Source: Singulisphaera sp. GP187
Lineage (GTDB): Bacteria > Planctomycetota > Planctomycetia > Isosphaerales > Isosphaeraceae
DNA: 64,000 nt
NCBI RefSeq assembly: GCF_900129635.1
Contig: NZ_FSRB01000001.1
Coordinates: 5,669,501 to 5,733,500 of the forward strand
Reading direction: 5' to 3'
The position numbers were made by a program, and so were the translations under genes. Below are positions 9,140 to 17,465 of the stretch, piece after piece. The notes under the pieces are model-generated. The model did not search any database and had not been told where the DNA came from. It saw only the letters and a program-made list of their open reading frames with translations. Within the stretch, counting starts at the first letter, position 1. Every line of letters starts with the position of its first letter.

Positions 9140-9324
9140 GCGTGTCCTTGCCATCGGAGTGCTGGAGTGTCGACCCGCCACGTCCGTCGCTAATACGGAA
9201 TGTGACGTCGTGGTTGCCGACGTCGCCGGCTCCATGTCACCAGGCCCGTTGTGGCGTTGACGGTCATGCTCGACGGGCCAACCACCAGAGAATAGGTCAG
9301 GCGATTGCGAGATTGCCCAGATTC
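9140..9324 (-). pseudogene. Fragment of a bacterial Ig/cadherin-like repeat protein
   Basis: The minus strand encodes LTYSLVVGPSSMTVNATTG followed by LVTWS. After a one-base frame change it encodes DVGNHDVTFRISDGRGGST. Together these are one typical putative-Ig (He_PIG) repeat of large secreted planctomycete proteins. The frameshift and the lack of any start or flanking repeats show that it is a relic. It runs in frame into the transposase remnant. Confidence 0.6.
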
Positions 9325-9547
9325 TCAGGCTTACGTCGAGATATAGGAATGGCCCCTTTGAAGCTCTCGGTTGTATGGCCGCATTATGCACGTCCTGCGT
9401 CCGAGGTCAAGGTAACGGGAATTATTGCCTGTTAATGACACTATGCGAATTCCTGGCGACAATAAATGGTATCGGCAGTTTTGGATTAAATAGAAATTGA
9501 GATTCGTTAATTTGTTGAATTGAGAAATCGTAATCATCTTATTGTTC

Positions 9548-9799
9548 ATGAAGATAAGTCTAGTAATTTTTGCTCGCAGTAGGGCTGACTCGCTATTTCG
9601 CACTCTTGAATCGGTGACGCTAGCCATTGGAGTCATGCCCGGCATTTCCATGATAGTGGTCGATAATGGTTCTGTCGATGCTACCTTGGATGTCGTAAGC
9701 ACATGGGCTAGGCAGCAACGATTCCCCGTTAGAACGTTCTACGAGGCTGTACCTGGCCCCTCGGTTCCACCGTTCGACGATCCCAACAAGGAGCTATGA
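9548..9799 (+). pseudogene. Truncated family 2 glycosyltransferase
   Basis: The ATG at 9548 opens a frame with the N-terminal Rossmann half of a GT2 enzyme: MKISLVIFARSRADSLFRTL, then MIVVDNGSVDATLDVV and FYEAVPG. After about residue 70 the sequence changes to an unrelated tail ending at 9799. The metal-binding DxD and acceptor domains are missing. Local sequence is clearly more AT-rich than the neighbours, so the donor may have been different. Confidence 0.7.
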
Positions 9800-9803
9800 C
9801 GCC

Positions 9804-9950
9804 ATGAGTGAGTTCATCTTCCTGTACCGTCGGCCGCCGACGCAGAACCCCTCATCGCGGCAGATGGAGGAGCGGATGCGCCGATGGCAAGCGTGGGTCG
9901 AGAAGCTCGAAAAGGGCGGTTCTCCGGGTACGCCACGTGCAGGTCACTGA
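9804..9950 (+). pseudogene. Truncated YCII-family protein
   Basis: The ATG at 9804 gives 48 residues beginning MSEFIFLYRR and containing QMEERMRRWQAWVEKLE, as at the start of YCII/DGPF-type proteins (normally about 110-140 residues). The reading stops at 9950, where the very GC-rich segment carrying the FAD monooxygenase begins. The gene was probably cut by that insertion. Confidence 0.6.
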
Positions 9951-10023
9951 CCCGCCACAAGGTCCCCACCCAGCGCCCTCCCAGAGCCCATGCCACATGC
10001 GCCGCACGATAACCCGAGCGGTC

Positions 10024-11685
10024 TCAGCCGCAGCCGATCAGGTTGGCGAGGACGGCCGGCAGGTCGGGGGCGCCGGCGGCGGTGGGGGATCGCCAGCCGA
10101 CGAAGCCGTCCGGCCGGACCAGCAGCGCGCCGTCGGGGGAGATCCCGGCCGCCGCCGGGAAGCGGCCCTCCGGATCCTCGACGTCGACACCGACCCGGTA
10201 GCAGGCCAGCTCCGTGCCGGCCCGCCGGGCGGCCTCGGCGCCCGCTTCCGGCCAGGTCGTCCCAGCCGGCCCGGCGCCTCCAGCCGGCGTGGTCTCGCCA
10301 TCGGGCCCGGCGAGCAGCGTCCACCGGCCGGCGACCAGGTCCAGTGTGGACAGCCGGTCGGCCTGGCCGTCCTCCGTCGTGGGGCGGTCCTTGGTCAGCC
10401 AGACGTGGGGGACCCGGGTGCCGGGGGAGCCGTCGAGGTTGGCGGCGATGTCCTCGGTGGAGGGGAGGACGGGTTGGGTGCCGCGGACGGCGGTGGACGT
10501 GTAGCGGTAGCCGAGGATGACGACCGGGGCGTTGAGCATGCCCACGGCGGCGCGACGGGAGGCGGTGCCGGGGCCGCGGTCCCAGTGCAGGTCGGGGTGG
10601 GACAGGCGGAGCAGGGCCTGGTCGACGGTGGTGGCCGCGACCGGGCGGCGTTCCTGCTCGTAGGTGTCGAGGAGCGGGGCGCCGGCGCGGCCCTGGAGCA
10701 CGTGGGCCAGCTTCCAGGCCAGGTTGTGGGCGTCGGCGACGCCGGTGTTCATGCCGAACGCGCCGAGCGCCGAGATCGTGTGCGCGGCGTCACCGGCCAG
10801 GAACACCCGGCCGTCCCGGAAGCGGTCGGCGAGCCGCGACTGCGGGCGCCAGCGGAGCGTGCTCACGACCTTCACGTCGACGTCGGGGTCGCCCAGCGCG
10901 GTGCGGACCAGCACGCGGCACTCCTCGGGGCCGGCGTCGGGCGCGGCTGCGCTGGTGTGGAACACCCAGCGGCGCTCGCCGTCGATCGCGACCACCAGGC
11001 CGGGCGCGTCCGGGTGGGTGATCTGGCACAACGCGAACCGGCGGTCGCCGAGCAGCGGCGCCAGGTCGGCCTCGAACAGGATGTTGGCCAGCTCGTCGCC
11101 CAGCGGCCCCGGGCCGGACACCGGTATGCCGAGCAGCCGCCGCACGGTGCTGCCCGCGCCGTCCGCGGCGACCACGTACCTGGCCTCCACCTTCCCCTCC
11201 CCGGCGGGGCCGCGCAGCGTGCCGGTGACGTGGTCGGGGGCCTGGTGGAGGGCGAGCAGTTCGGTGCCGTAGCGGACCTCGACGCCGCGGCGGGTCACCT
11301 GGTCGAGCAGGACCGTGTCGAGGCGGTCCTGGGCGCAGGTGCCGCGCAGGCGGGACGGGCTGATCGCACCGGCCTCCTCGGTCATCGCCCGGCGGACCGC
11401 GCGGTGCGCGGGCAGTTCGGCCGGATCGAGGTCGCGGACGGTGCGCGCGGAGGTCTTGCCGAACGCGCCGGACAGGTCGACGGCCAGCTCGTTCAGCGCC
11501 TGCTCGGCGCCGAGCTCGCGGAGCATCTCGACGGTGCGGATCGCCACGCCGGTGGCGCGCGGGTGCACGTTCGGGCCGGCGTGCCGCTCCGCCACGAGCG
11601 GCCGTACCCTGTGCTTGGCCAGGAACGCGGCCGCCGCCAACCCCACCGTGCCGCCGCCGACCACCAGCACGTCCACCTGCTCCAT
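10024..11685 (-). CDS. FAD-dependent aromatic ring hydroxylase / rifampicin-monooxygenase-like protein
   Basis: 553 residues from the ATG at 11685, with a perfect AAGGAGG Shine-Dalgarno. The FAD_binding_3 fold is clear: VLVVGGGTVGLAAAAFLA at the N-terminus, a DG motif in VVAADGAGSTVRRLLG, and the GDAAHTISALGAFGMNTG flavin motif. The C-terminal ~120 residues match the thioredoxin-like end of PheA/MhpA/Rox-type monooxygenases. Such enzymes hydroxylate aromatics or inactivate rifamycins or polyketides; the substrate is not certain. GC content and third-codon GC are visibly higher than in neighbouring genes and resemble an actinobacterium, and both flanks are broken genes, so recent transfer is likely. 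Confidence 0.85.
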   Translation of the reverse strand: MEQVDVLVVGGGTVGLAAAAFLAKHRVRPLVAERHAGPNVHPRATGVAIRTVEMLRELGAEQALNELAVDLSGAFGKTSARTVRDLDPAELPAHRAVRRAMTEEAGAISPSRLRGTCAQDRLDTVLLDQVTRRGVEVRYGTELLALHQAPDHVTGTLRGPAGEGKVEARYVVAADGAGSTVRRLLGIPVSGPGPLGDELANILFEADLAPLLGDRRFALCQITHPDAPGLVVAIDGERRWVFHTSAAAPDAGPEECRVLVRTALGDPDVDVKVVSTLRWRPQSRLADRFRDGRVFLAGDAAHTISALGAFGMNTGVADAHNLAWKLAHVLQGRAGAPLLDTYEQERRPVAATTVDQALLRLSHPDLHWDRGPGTASRRAAVGMLNAPVVILGYRYTSTAVRGTQPVLPSTEDIAANLDGSPGTRVPHVWLTKDRPTTEDGQADRLSTLDLVAGRWTLLAGPDGETTPAGGAGPAGTTWPEAGAEAARRAGTELACYRVGVDVEDPEGRFPAAAGISPDGALLVRPDGFVGWRSPTAAGAPDLPAVLANLIGCG

Positions 11686-11697
11686 CGGATCCTCCTT

Positions 11698-11716
11698 GGG
11701 TACGCCGTACGTATGC
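11698..11716. promoter_or_regulatory. Palindromic operator candidate upstream of the FAD monooxygenase
   Basis: GGGTACGCCGTACGTATGC contains the near-palindrome GTAC-GCC-GTAC about 15-25 bp before the start codon. TetR-family operators often look like this, and such regulators often control Rox-like monooxygenases. No regulator gene is adjacent. This is inference only. Confidence 0.3.
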
Positions 11717-11779
11717 ATGGGGTGTAGTCCTGAACCAAGCGTGATGGATTGGGGGTTTTGGTCGGTTTTGCAGATAAGT

Positions 11780-11857
11780 CTCGAAAGCCTCCCTGTTTTT
11801 ATCAATAATGAAGTTATCGAGATGTCGTAGTTTCTAAACACAAAAGAGGCTTTCGAG
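11780..11857. repeat. 12-bp inverted repeat at the start of an IS1380-like remnant
   Basis: CTCGAAAGCCTC at 11780-11791 is perfectly inverted at 11846-11857, just before the remnant transposase frame. It may be part of the original IS end or leader. Confidence 0.5.
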
Positions 11858-12180
11858 TGACTCCTACTGTCCACAAGAAGTCCCAGCAACGCAAGCAGAG
11901 AATCCGCGAATCCGCCGACGTCTCCAGAAGAAGGCGATCCCCGAGCTTGACCAGCCCATGATCACGGCCGCCAATATTCATTACGAACTGTCCGATCTCG
12001 TCGCGGGACTGGCTCCCGGCGGTATCGGCGCCATCCATTTGCTGGCGCGCAGGACCGGATTGATCCGCGACATCGACGCCCGGCTCAAACTCCTTAAAGC
12101 CCATCTCCCCTTTCACGAATCCGACCATGTTCTGAACATCGCCTACAACATTCTCGGGGGCGGAAAACGGATCGCGGGAA
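11857..12180 (+). pseudogene. N-terminal remnant of an IS1380-family transposase
   Basis: From a GTG at 11857 the sequence reads a basic N-terminus (TPTVHKKSQQRKQR). After a frameshift it continues with PMITAANIHYELSD, GGIGAIHLLARR, LKLLKAHLPFHESDHVLNIAYNIL. This block is the hallmark N-terminus of IS1380 transposases. It stops after about 110 residues at a short inverted repeat, so the catalytic DDE domain is lost. Confidence 0.75.
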
Positions 12181-12181
12181 G

Positions 12182-12244
12182 AACTCGGTGTCAGTTCATG
12201 TCTCAACAAGTGACCGAGGCGGAAACATGAACTGACACCGAGTT
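12182..12244. repeat. Perfect 20-bp inverted repeat
   Basis: 12182-12201 pairs perfectly with 12225-12244 around a 23-nt spacer; the arm begins AACTCGGTGTCAGTTCATG. It sits exactly where the IS1380 remnant ends and the duplicated alditol-oxidase fragment begins, so it may be the fused ends of a deleted mobile element. Confidence 0.7.
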
Positions 12245-12249
12245 TTCTC

Positions 12250-12530
12250 CATGGGCTTGAGGGAGAGCAAGGCATGCGAACTGTCGGCGATGCCATTGAA
12301 GCAATGACGCATGCCGAGCGTCTTCAGGGAATCGTGCTCCTTGACGAATTCTTGAATCTGTTCGATCGACGTGACAGGATACAAGTTGTTCGTGCTGCAT
12401 CGGTAGTTGCCGGCCCAGTTAGTGAGTGGGCTGCTCGCTGGGGGCCGTCGGACGCCTGGCCGAAGCGCGGTGCCCCGGACGATCCGCCCAGGATCGCGGC
12501 CGAGAGTTTGAGGAACGTTCGCTTATTCAT
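12250..12530 (-). pseudogene. Truncated, frameshifted duplicate of the alditol oxidase gene 5' part
   Basis: This segment is nearly identical to 8359-8640. It has the same start (ATG at 12530, MNKRTFLKLSAAILGG) and the same upstream leader. A G-run is one base shorter than in the intact gene, which shifts the frame after about 30 codons. The copy ends abruptly at 12250, after the first ~93 codons. Confidence 0.85.
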
Positions 12531-12591
12531 GATAAGGCTCTCCCCTGTTGCGGATGGATTCTTGGATTGGCTCAAGAGTTCCCCGCCTAAG

Positions 12592-14215
12592 TTCAAGTTT
12601 CGCACTTTTCCCAAATGTCAAATTCCGACTTGTAGATTCAATAGGGCTCCAAAAAAAACGTCGGCGTCTCTGTCAGTTTTTGGCAAATTGTTTGGGCCTT
12701 ACACCGAACAATTTCCCCTGACACAGGACGCCGACCCATGGAACTTACACCCTCCTTCCTCCTCTTGCTACAGCAATTCACACCCGTCTTCACCAATCCC
12801 TCCTTCCACACCTTCACCTTGATCGCCTCCGGCTGGATCCTCTCGAATCGCCACCGCTATATTACCGAACTCATCTTCTCCAGCGGCCAGGTTGGCATCG
12901 GACATTGGTCACGCTTCCATCGCTTCTTCAGCCATGCCGCTTGGGACCTCGATCACTTCTCGATGTCCCTGGCCAAGCTTGTCGTCTCCATCCTCGCACC
13001 GGGCGCCACTTTTTACTGGGCCGTCGACGACACCCTCTGCCGAAAACGCGGACTCACCCTCTACGGCGCCGGCATGCACTACGACCCACTCATCTCCAGT
13101 CGAGCCAAAGCTCTCGTCAGTTGGGGACACGACTGGGTCGTCCTCTGCCTGATCGTCGTCCACCCGTTCTGGGCACCGACCAAAGTCTTTGCCTTGCCCA
13201 TCGCCATGCGGCTCTATGTCAACCGCCAAGGCTTAACCAAGGGCAAAAAGAACCAGAAAAAGAAAAAGGCAAAGCCCGATCCCAATCATCGCACCCGCCC
13301 CGAACTCGCGATGGAATTGATCCACTTGGCGGCGGACTGGTTCCCCGACGACGAGATCGTCATCACCGGCGACAGCGCCTATGGGGGCCAGAGCATCCTC
13401 GGCCAACTTCCGCCCACGGTCCATCTCATTAGCCATGTCCATCCCAAGGGGGCCCTCTATGAGCCAGCGCCTCCCAAGGAGGAGAAATCCAAAGGGGCGC
13501 CCCGCAAGAAAGGCCAGCGCCTCCCCGGCATGAAGGAGTGGGCCGAGGATGCGAATCAACCCTGGACCCCACACGACTTTGACCAGTTCGGGCTCCATGC
13601 CAGCTTGGCGGTCAAGACGATCCAGGCCCTCTACTACAAGGCCGGCAAGGACCGACTCCTGACGATCGTCTTGGTGCGTGACCTCCAGGGGAAACGTCCC
13701 GATCAGATGTTCTACTGCACCAAGCTCGATTGGACCGTCCCGCAGATTCTCTCGGCCTACTCGTACCGTTGGGCAATCGAATGTACTTTTGAAAATACCA
13801 AGCAACTTCTCGGCCTCGAGGATCCCGCCAATCGCCTCCCCAAGGCCATCGAGCGAACCGCGCCGATGGCGTTGTTTCTCTACAGCTTGGTGGTGGTTTG
13901 GTTCCACCAGACCGGTCATCGATTTCTTCGTTTTCCGGTCCGCCCGTGGTATCCGAAGAAGCAAGAGGCCTCGTTTGCCGACCTGCTGACGACCTTGAGG
14001 CGGGTCAGCTATGAGGAGAAAACCGAGGGAGCGCTATCCAACCGGTATGACCTAAAAGCCTGGATTGCGCAGCTCACCGAGTTTCTCAGCCGCGCGGGCT
14101 GAGCCGACATCGGCCGGAGATTTCGGCCCTCACTCGCACTTGATCAAGGGGTCGCCGGGGTCGATAACAGGCCTCGGGCCGCTCCCGATCCGTCCCTGTT
14201 TATGCGAAACTTGAA
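12592..14215 (+). mobile_element. Complete IS701-like insertion sequence
   Basis: The element is bounded by perfect 13-bp terminal inverted repeats (TTCAAGTTTCGCA) and flanked by a direct repeat CTAAG at 12587-12591 and 14216-14220. The uninterrupted paralogous site at 8697-8701 has a single CTAAG, which confirms a target duplication of 4-5 bp. It carries one transposase gene and lies in the leader of the duplicated alditol-oxidase fragment. Confidence 0.88.
12738..14102 (+). CDS. DDE transposase, IS701-like
   Basis: 454 residues, filling the element. Catalytic residues appear as FYWAVDDTLCRKRG (first Asp), IVITGDSAYGG (second Asp) and YRWAIECTFENTKQLLG (Glu). A Lys-rich stretch near residue 170-185 may bind DNA. 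The short CTAA(G) target duplication fits the YTAR preference of the IS701 family. The gene looks intact. Confidence 0.85.
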   Translation: MELTPSFLLLLQQFTPVFTNPSFHTFTLIASGWILSNRHRYITELIFSSGQVGIGHWSRFHRFFSHAAWDLDHFSMSLAKLVVSILAPGATFYWAVDDTLCRKRGLTLYGAGMHYDPLISSRAKALVSWGHDWVVLCLIVVHPFWAPTKVFALPIAMRLYVNRQGLTKGKKNQKKKKAKPDPNHRTRPELAMELIHLAADWFPDDEIVITGDSAYGGQSILGQLPPTVHLISHVHPKGALYEPAPPKEEKSKGAPRKKGQRLPGMKEWAEDANQPWTPHDFDQFGLHASLAVKTIQALYYKAGKDRLLTIVLVRDLQGKRPDQMFYCTKLDWTVPQILSAYSYRWAIECTFENTKQLLGLEDPANRLPKAIERTAPMALFLYSLVVVWFHQTGHRFLRFPVRPWYPKKQEASFADLLTTLRRVSYEEKTEGALSNRYDLKAWIAQLTEFLSRAG

Positions 14216-14220
14216 CTAAG

Positions 14221-14313
14221 AAAGTAGCCCAGTTCCTTGGAAGAGGCCAGCACCGTCTTTTCAGCACCGACAACCATCAACGACGTCGATCCACTGGCTT
14301 GATGACGTCGCGC
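14221..14313 (-). repeat. Second part of the duplicated alditol-oxidase leader
   Basis: The sequence after the IS701-like element continues the homology to 8701-8793 (GAAAGTAGCCCAGTTCCTTG and onward) up to a GATGACG block. It shows that the IS was inserted into an already duplicated segment. Confidence 0.8.
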
Positions 14314-14348
14314 TGTATCGCGCCGGGACGCGTGGAGGGGCGATGAGT

Positions 14349-15407
14349 TCAGGCCGCATGTCGGCGAGACCAAAACGGGGTGTCTCGCCAGCGAAGTTCC
14401 GCGCGATAGGTGTCTCGTCGCTCGCGGAGAAAGTTGAGCCACAACTGTTCGCACGCCGTTCGATAGTCACCTTGGTGCAGGATGGCTTGAACGGCGAGGC
14501 GAGCGGACTCGAGCGCCTTGGCCGATCCTTGGCCGGAGAGCGGATCGAACGTCATGGCGGCATCTCCCACGGCGATCCAATTCGGACCGGCGCAGTGCTG
14601 GAACCGGCCCGAGTGCGCAGCAACCATCCGTGGCGCATCGAGCAGTTGGTATGCATGAGTATTTAAAAGTCGGCAGATCTCGTGGCAAGCCCTCACCCGC
14701 TCCCAGAACCAGGCTGTTGTGGGCGCCCCCTCTGGTACGAGATCAACGTCGGTTTGGAATGCGACCGTTCGCGTTCCATTCGGCATCAGGGCCGTATAGC
14801 ACCAGCCATCAGGGTGCGACTCAACGTACGTTCTGGAATCAAAATCGCTGGCTTGCGACGTCGTCGCGATGGCGAAAATCGAAACCAGTCGATCGACTTG
14901 TTCATAATGGCCTCCTTCTCGACGGATGAGGGTGCCGCGGCGGCCCGTACAGTCCACCAGCACATCCGCGAGGAGACTCCCCGTCGACGTGTGTACCGTC
15001 CATGCGGCTGCCTGGCGTTCGATTCGTTCGACAGCGACGTCCAATCGGACTTTACAGCCAGCCTCCACGGCGGCATTGAGGAATCCCGACTCGAACTGGG
15101 CTCGGTCAAGTTGCCAACCGTGCCCGTGCGGGTTGAAGATAAAATCCTTCTCGACAGGGGCGGCGTGTCCCCAAACGGAAACGACGCCATGGCAGGGCAA
15201 ATGACGCTCGGGTTGGAAACGCTCCCAGTGCCCCAGACGCTGCAAGTGGAGCCGTGCCTCGGGTGGCAGTGTCTCGCCGATCTTCCAGCCCAGCACTGGC
15301 TGTTTTTCGAGCAGCACGACATCGCAGCCGGCCTGCGCAAGCTCCAACGCGGCGGCGCCTCCAGCGGGTCCTCCGCCGATGACTACGATCGAGGCGTTTA
15401 CTAACAT
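14349..15407 (-). CDS. LodB/GoxB-like FAD-dependent oxygenase (cofactor maturation protein)
   Basis: 352 residues from the ATG at 15407 (MLVNASIVVIGGGPAGGAAA). This start is chosen because the Rossmann FAD motif then lies at the N-terminus as in the family; an upstream in-frame start at 15485 is possible. Motifs seen are GGGPAGG, GWKIGETLPP and the second flavin motif VGDAAMTFDPLSGQG. In lodAB and gox systems this flavoprotein is needed to make the cysteine tryptophylquinone (CTQ) cofactor of the partner oxidase by hydroxylating its tryptophan. It directly follows the LodA-like gene, as expected. No strong ribosome-binding site is visible. Confidence 0.82.
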   Translation of the reverse strand: MLVNASIVVIGGGPAGGAAALELAQAGCDVVLLEKQPVLGWKIGETLPPEARLHLQRLGHWERFQPERHLPCHGVVSVWGHAAPVEKDFIFNPHGHGWQLDRAQFESGFLNAAVEAGCKVRLDVAVERIERQAAAWTVHTSTGSLLADVLVDCTGRRGTLIRREGGHYEQVDRLVSIFAIATTSQASDFDSRTYVESHPDGWCYTALMPNGTRTVAFQTDVDLVPEGAPTTAWFWERVRACHEICRLLNTHAYQLLDAPRMVAAHSGRFQHCAGPNWIAVGDAAMTFDPLSGQGSAKALESARLAVQAILHQGDYRTACEQLWLNFLRERRDTYRAELRWRDTPFWSRRHAA

Positions 15408-15548
15408 CGGAACACGTGCCAGCAATGGGATGAATGGTGGTTTGAGTTGTACAACGACGGTATCACGCGGACGTATGCACGGCATCGTCGGGGCAGTCGG
15501 AGCGGCAGCCTCCGCGCGGTGAGCATCGTTTCCTGAAGTCTGTGCACC

Positions 15549-17465
15549 CTATTCGGGAGGGGCCCCATACCTTCCGATTTGGCGCAATTTGCGGCCCCCG
15601 AACTGCGCCGGCGCTGCTGCGGCCGTCGTTGCCCCAACTGCTCTCGTCATACCCGGTTCTGGTAAATCCGGCGGTGATTCAACCCAGATGCGCGAGGGGA
15701 CGCCGGGTAAATCTTGGGGGCCGTCTCGCTCTTCAATGATCCCGAGCTTTCCAAAGTCGGTGATCATCTGAGCGATATCGGAGCTTCCATTTCCAATAAG
15801 GCCTCGGAACCAATCCACTCGGGAGTGGAATGCTTCGATTCTTGCCTGTGGTGACAGGGTCGTGTCCATGACTGTTTGGTAGTCTGATTCGCGCAGCACG
15901 GTGTTGGGAACACGGGCCGGCCAGAAGGTGGGTAGCAGTTTCGGCGATGTATTGAAGAAGGTATAGCCTGCCAGACAACTGGCGGTGTCGGTCTGCCAGG
16001 GAACGGCCATCCACTTGGTCAGGTCGCCTGCCGAGGCGCCATTCAGTGGCCCCGTCGGCGACACGGCGACCGCGGGGGACAGGACATCGCCAAAGTCCGG
16101 CTCGGGAGAACTTGGCGGCCGCCGTTTGATCCGAAAAGACCCGCGATACAAGTGCCGAATCCGCATCGGCCAAGTCAGCTCACACCCGGGATGGAAGGCG
16201 TCGGCCAGGCAGAACGCGAGTGCGGCTTCATCGAGCGCCTCGGGTTGTCGTTGCAAGTCGAGGTCAGCCAATGAACGGGCAATGGGGAGCGGCGTATCGC
16301 TTTCAAAATCACCGGCGGCCCATTTTTGCAGCCAACTCAACTGCAATTGCGAGAGTGAGGCCAATCCGCCAGGAACGGCCAGACTCGGATCGGGGTTTTG
16401 AGGTGACACCGAATCCATACCGTCCAATGCGTCTCCGTAGAACTGTGGCCAGAGTTGCTTGCCCAGATTTGAGGGCCGACCGGGATTCCGGAATTGAACG
16501 TAGATTCGCTCGCGAAACTCGCGGTTGCTGGGACTTTGATCCGCGAGACGTGGCAAAATCGCGTCGGCCTCGAAAGGTGCTCCCGCACCAAACCAAGAAG
16601 CAAAACCGTGGTTGACCCACTGCAGGCCAGAAAGTCGTTCAAAAATCGGACGGATGTGTCGTTGAAATGAGACCGGTGCGGGGGGAGGAATGAACCCCCA
16701 GGCAATCATTCGATCGAGAAGGAGATCGTGCAAGGTACGGGTAGTCTTCAATGCCGGGGCATAATTCGGCGGAGCCACGGCGATCCAGGCACCCTCGACA
16801 GGTATGTCGATTCCGTGGATGGTGACCGTGGCGTCGACCGGGCCATCAGACATGTCGTCGTGCCAGTCATCATTATTGGCGAAGGTCGTCGGTAACGTAC
16901 CGATCCGCGACTGGGACAAGCCGTGACCTCCGAATACCAGCAATCGCCCGGAAGCATCGGTGCGGAGTTCTCCGAGTGGGACCGGGAGGTGAAAGAAATA
17001 ACCGCCATCGAAATGAAACGATGAACCATGCTGGCTCCGGCCGGCGATCGAGCGAGGTCCAGGATCAATCACCAACTGGGCCCGTTCATTCCCGGTAATC
17101 GACGCGTTTCGCCGGCGCGATAATGGGACCCCCGCGTCGGAGGCGGAAGGGATGTCGAGTGCCAATTGAAACTCGTACCATTCCGCCTTCTTATTCGCGA
17201 GATGCACGGTCCATTCGATCTCGGCATTGTCGGCCGTCAGTTCCGCCACCACTTCTCCCGCAGCGTTGTAACCGTAGATCCGGAAGCAGGCCGCCTGCCG
17301 TTTCAATGCCCCTGCCCGGTCCTTGTATTCCCCCTCGGCAAGCGTGGGCGCATCGGGGACTTCGGGACCGATGAAATATCCATCGAATTCGACACTGTTT
17401 CCGACCCGTGCAATGCCGATCGCGGGATGGATCGCTGCCCGGGTAATAATTGAGTCAGTCGGCAT
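15549..17465 (-). CDS. LodA/GoxA-like amino acid oxidase family protein
   Basis: 638 residues. The N-terminus AAIHPAIGIARVGNS with YFIGPE is the signature of LodA (L-lysine 6-oxidase) and GoxA (glycine oxidase) proteins, which use a CTQ cofactor and release H2O2. The cofactor Cys motif is present: KWMAVPWQTDTASC, with Asp493 and Cys497 spaced as in LodA. The tryptophan partner usually occurs in a W-x2-LG context; here that context reads ITDFGKLGII with Phe571 in place of Trp. If the alignment is right, normal CTQ cannot form. The Ala-rich C-terminal tail is atypical. The gene is the first of a two-gene unit with the lodB-like gene. Confidence 0.85.
   Translation of the reverse strand: MPTDSIITRAAIHPAIGIARVGNSVEFDGYFIGPEVPDAPTLAEGEYKDRAGALKRQAACFRIYGYNAAGEVVAELTADNAEIEWTVHLANKKAEWYEFQLALDIPSASDAGVPLSRRRNASITGNERAQLVIDPGPRSIAGRSQHGSSFHFDGGYFFHLPVPLGELRTDASGRLLVFGGHGLSQSRIGTLPTTFANNDDWHDDMSDGPVDATVTIHGIDIPVEGAWIAVAPPNYAPALKTTRTLHDLLLDRMIAWGFIPPPAPVSFQRHIRPIFERLSGLQWVNHGFASWFGAGAPFEADAILPRLADQSPSNREFRERIYVQFRNPGRPSNLGKQLWPQFYGDALDGMDSVSPQNPDPSLAVPGGLASLSQLQLSWLQKWAAGDFESDTPLPIARSLADLDLQRQPEALDEAALAFCLADAFHPGCELTWPMRIRHLYRGSFRIKRRPPSSPEPDFGDVLSPAVAVSPTGPLNGASAGDLTKWMAVPWQTDTASCLAGYTFFNTSPKLLPTFWPARVPNTVLRESDYQTVMDTTLSPQARIEAFHSRVDWFRGLIGNGSSDIAQMITDFGKLGIIEERDGPQDLPGVPSRIWVESPPDLPEPGMTRAVGATTAAAAPAQFGGRKLRQIGRYGAPPE

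Noticed and set aside
9808..11727. Long plus-strand open frame of 639 codons
   Set aside because: It is antisense to the FAD monooxygenase, has repetitive Gly/Ala/Val/Arg content from very high GC, and shows no domain.
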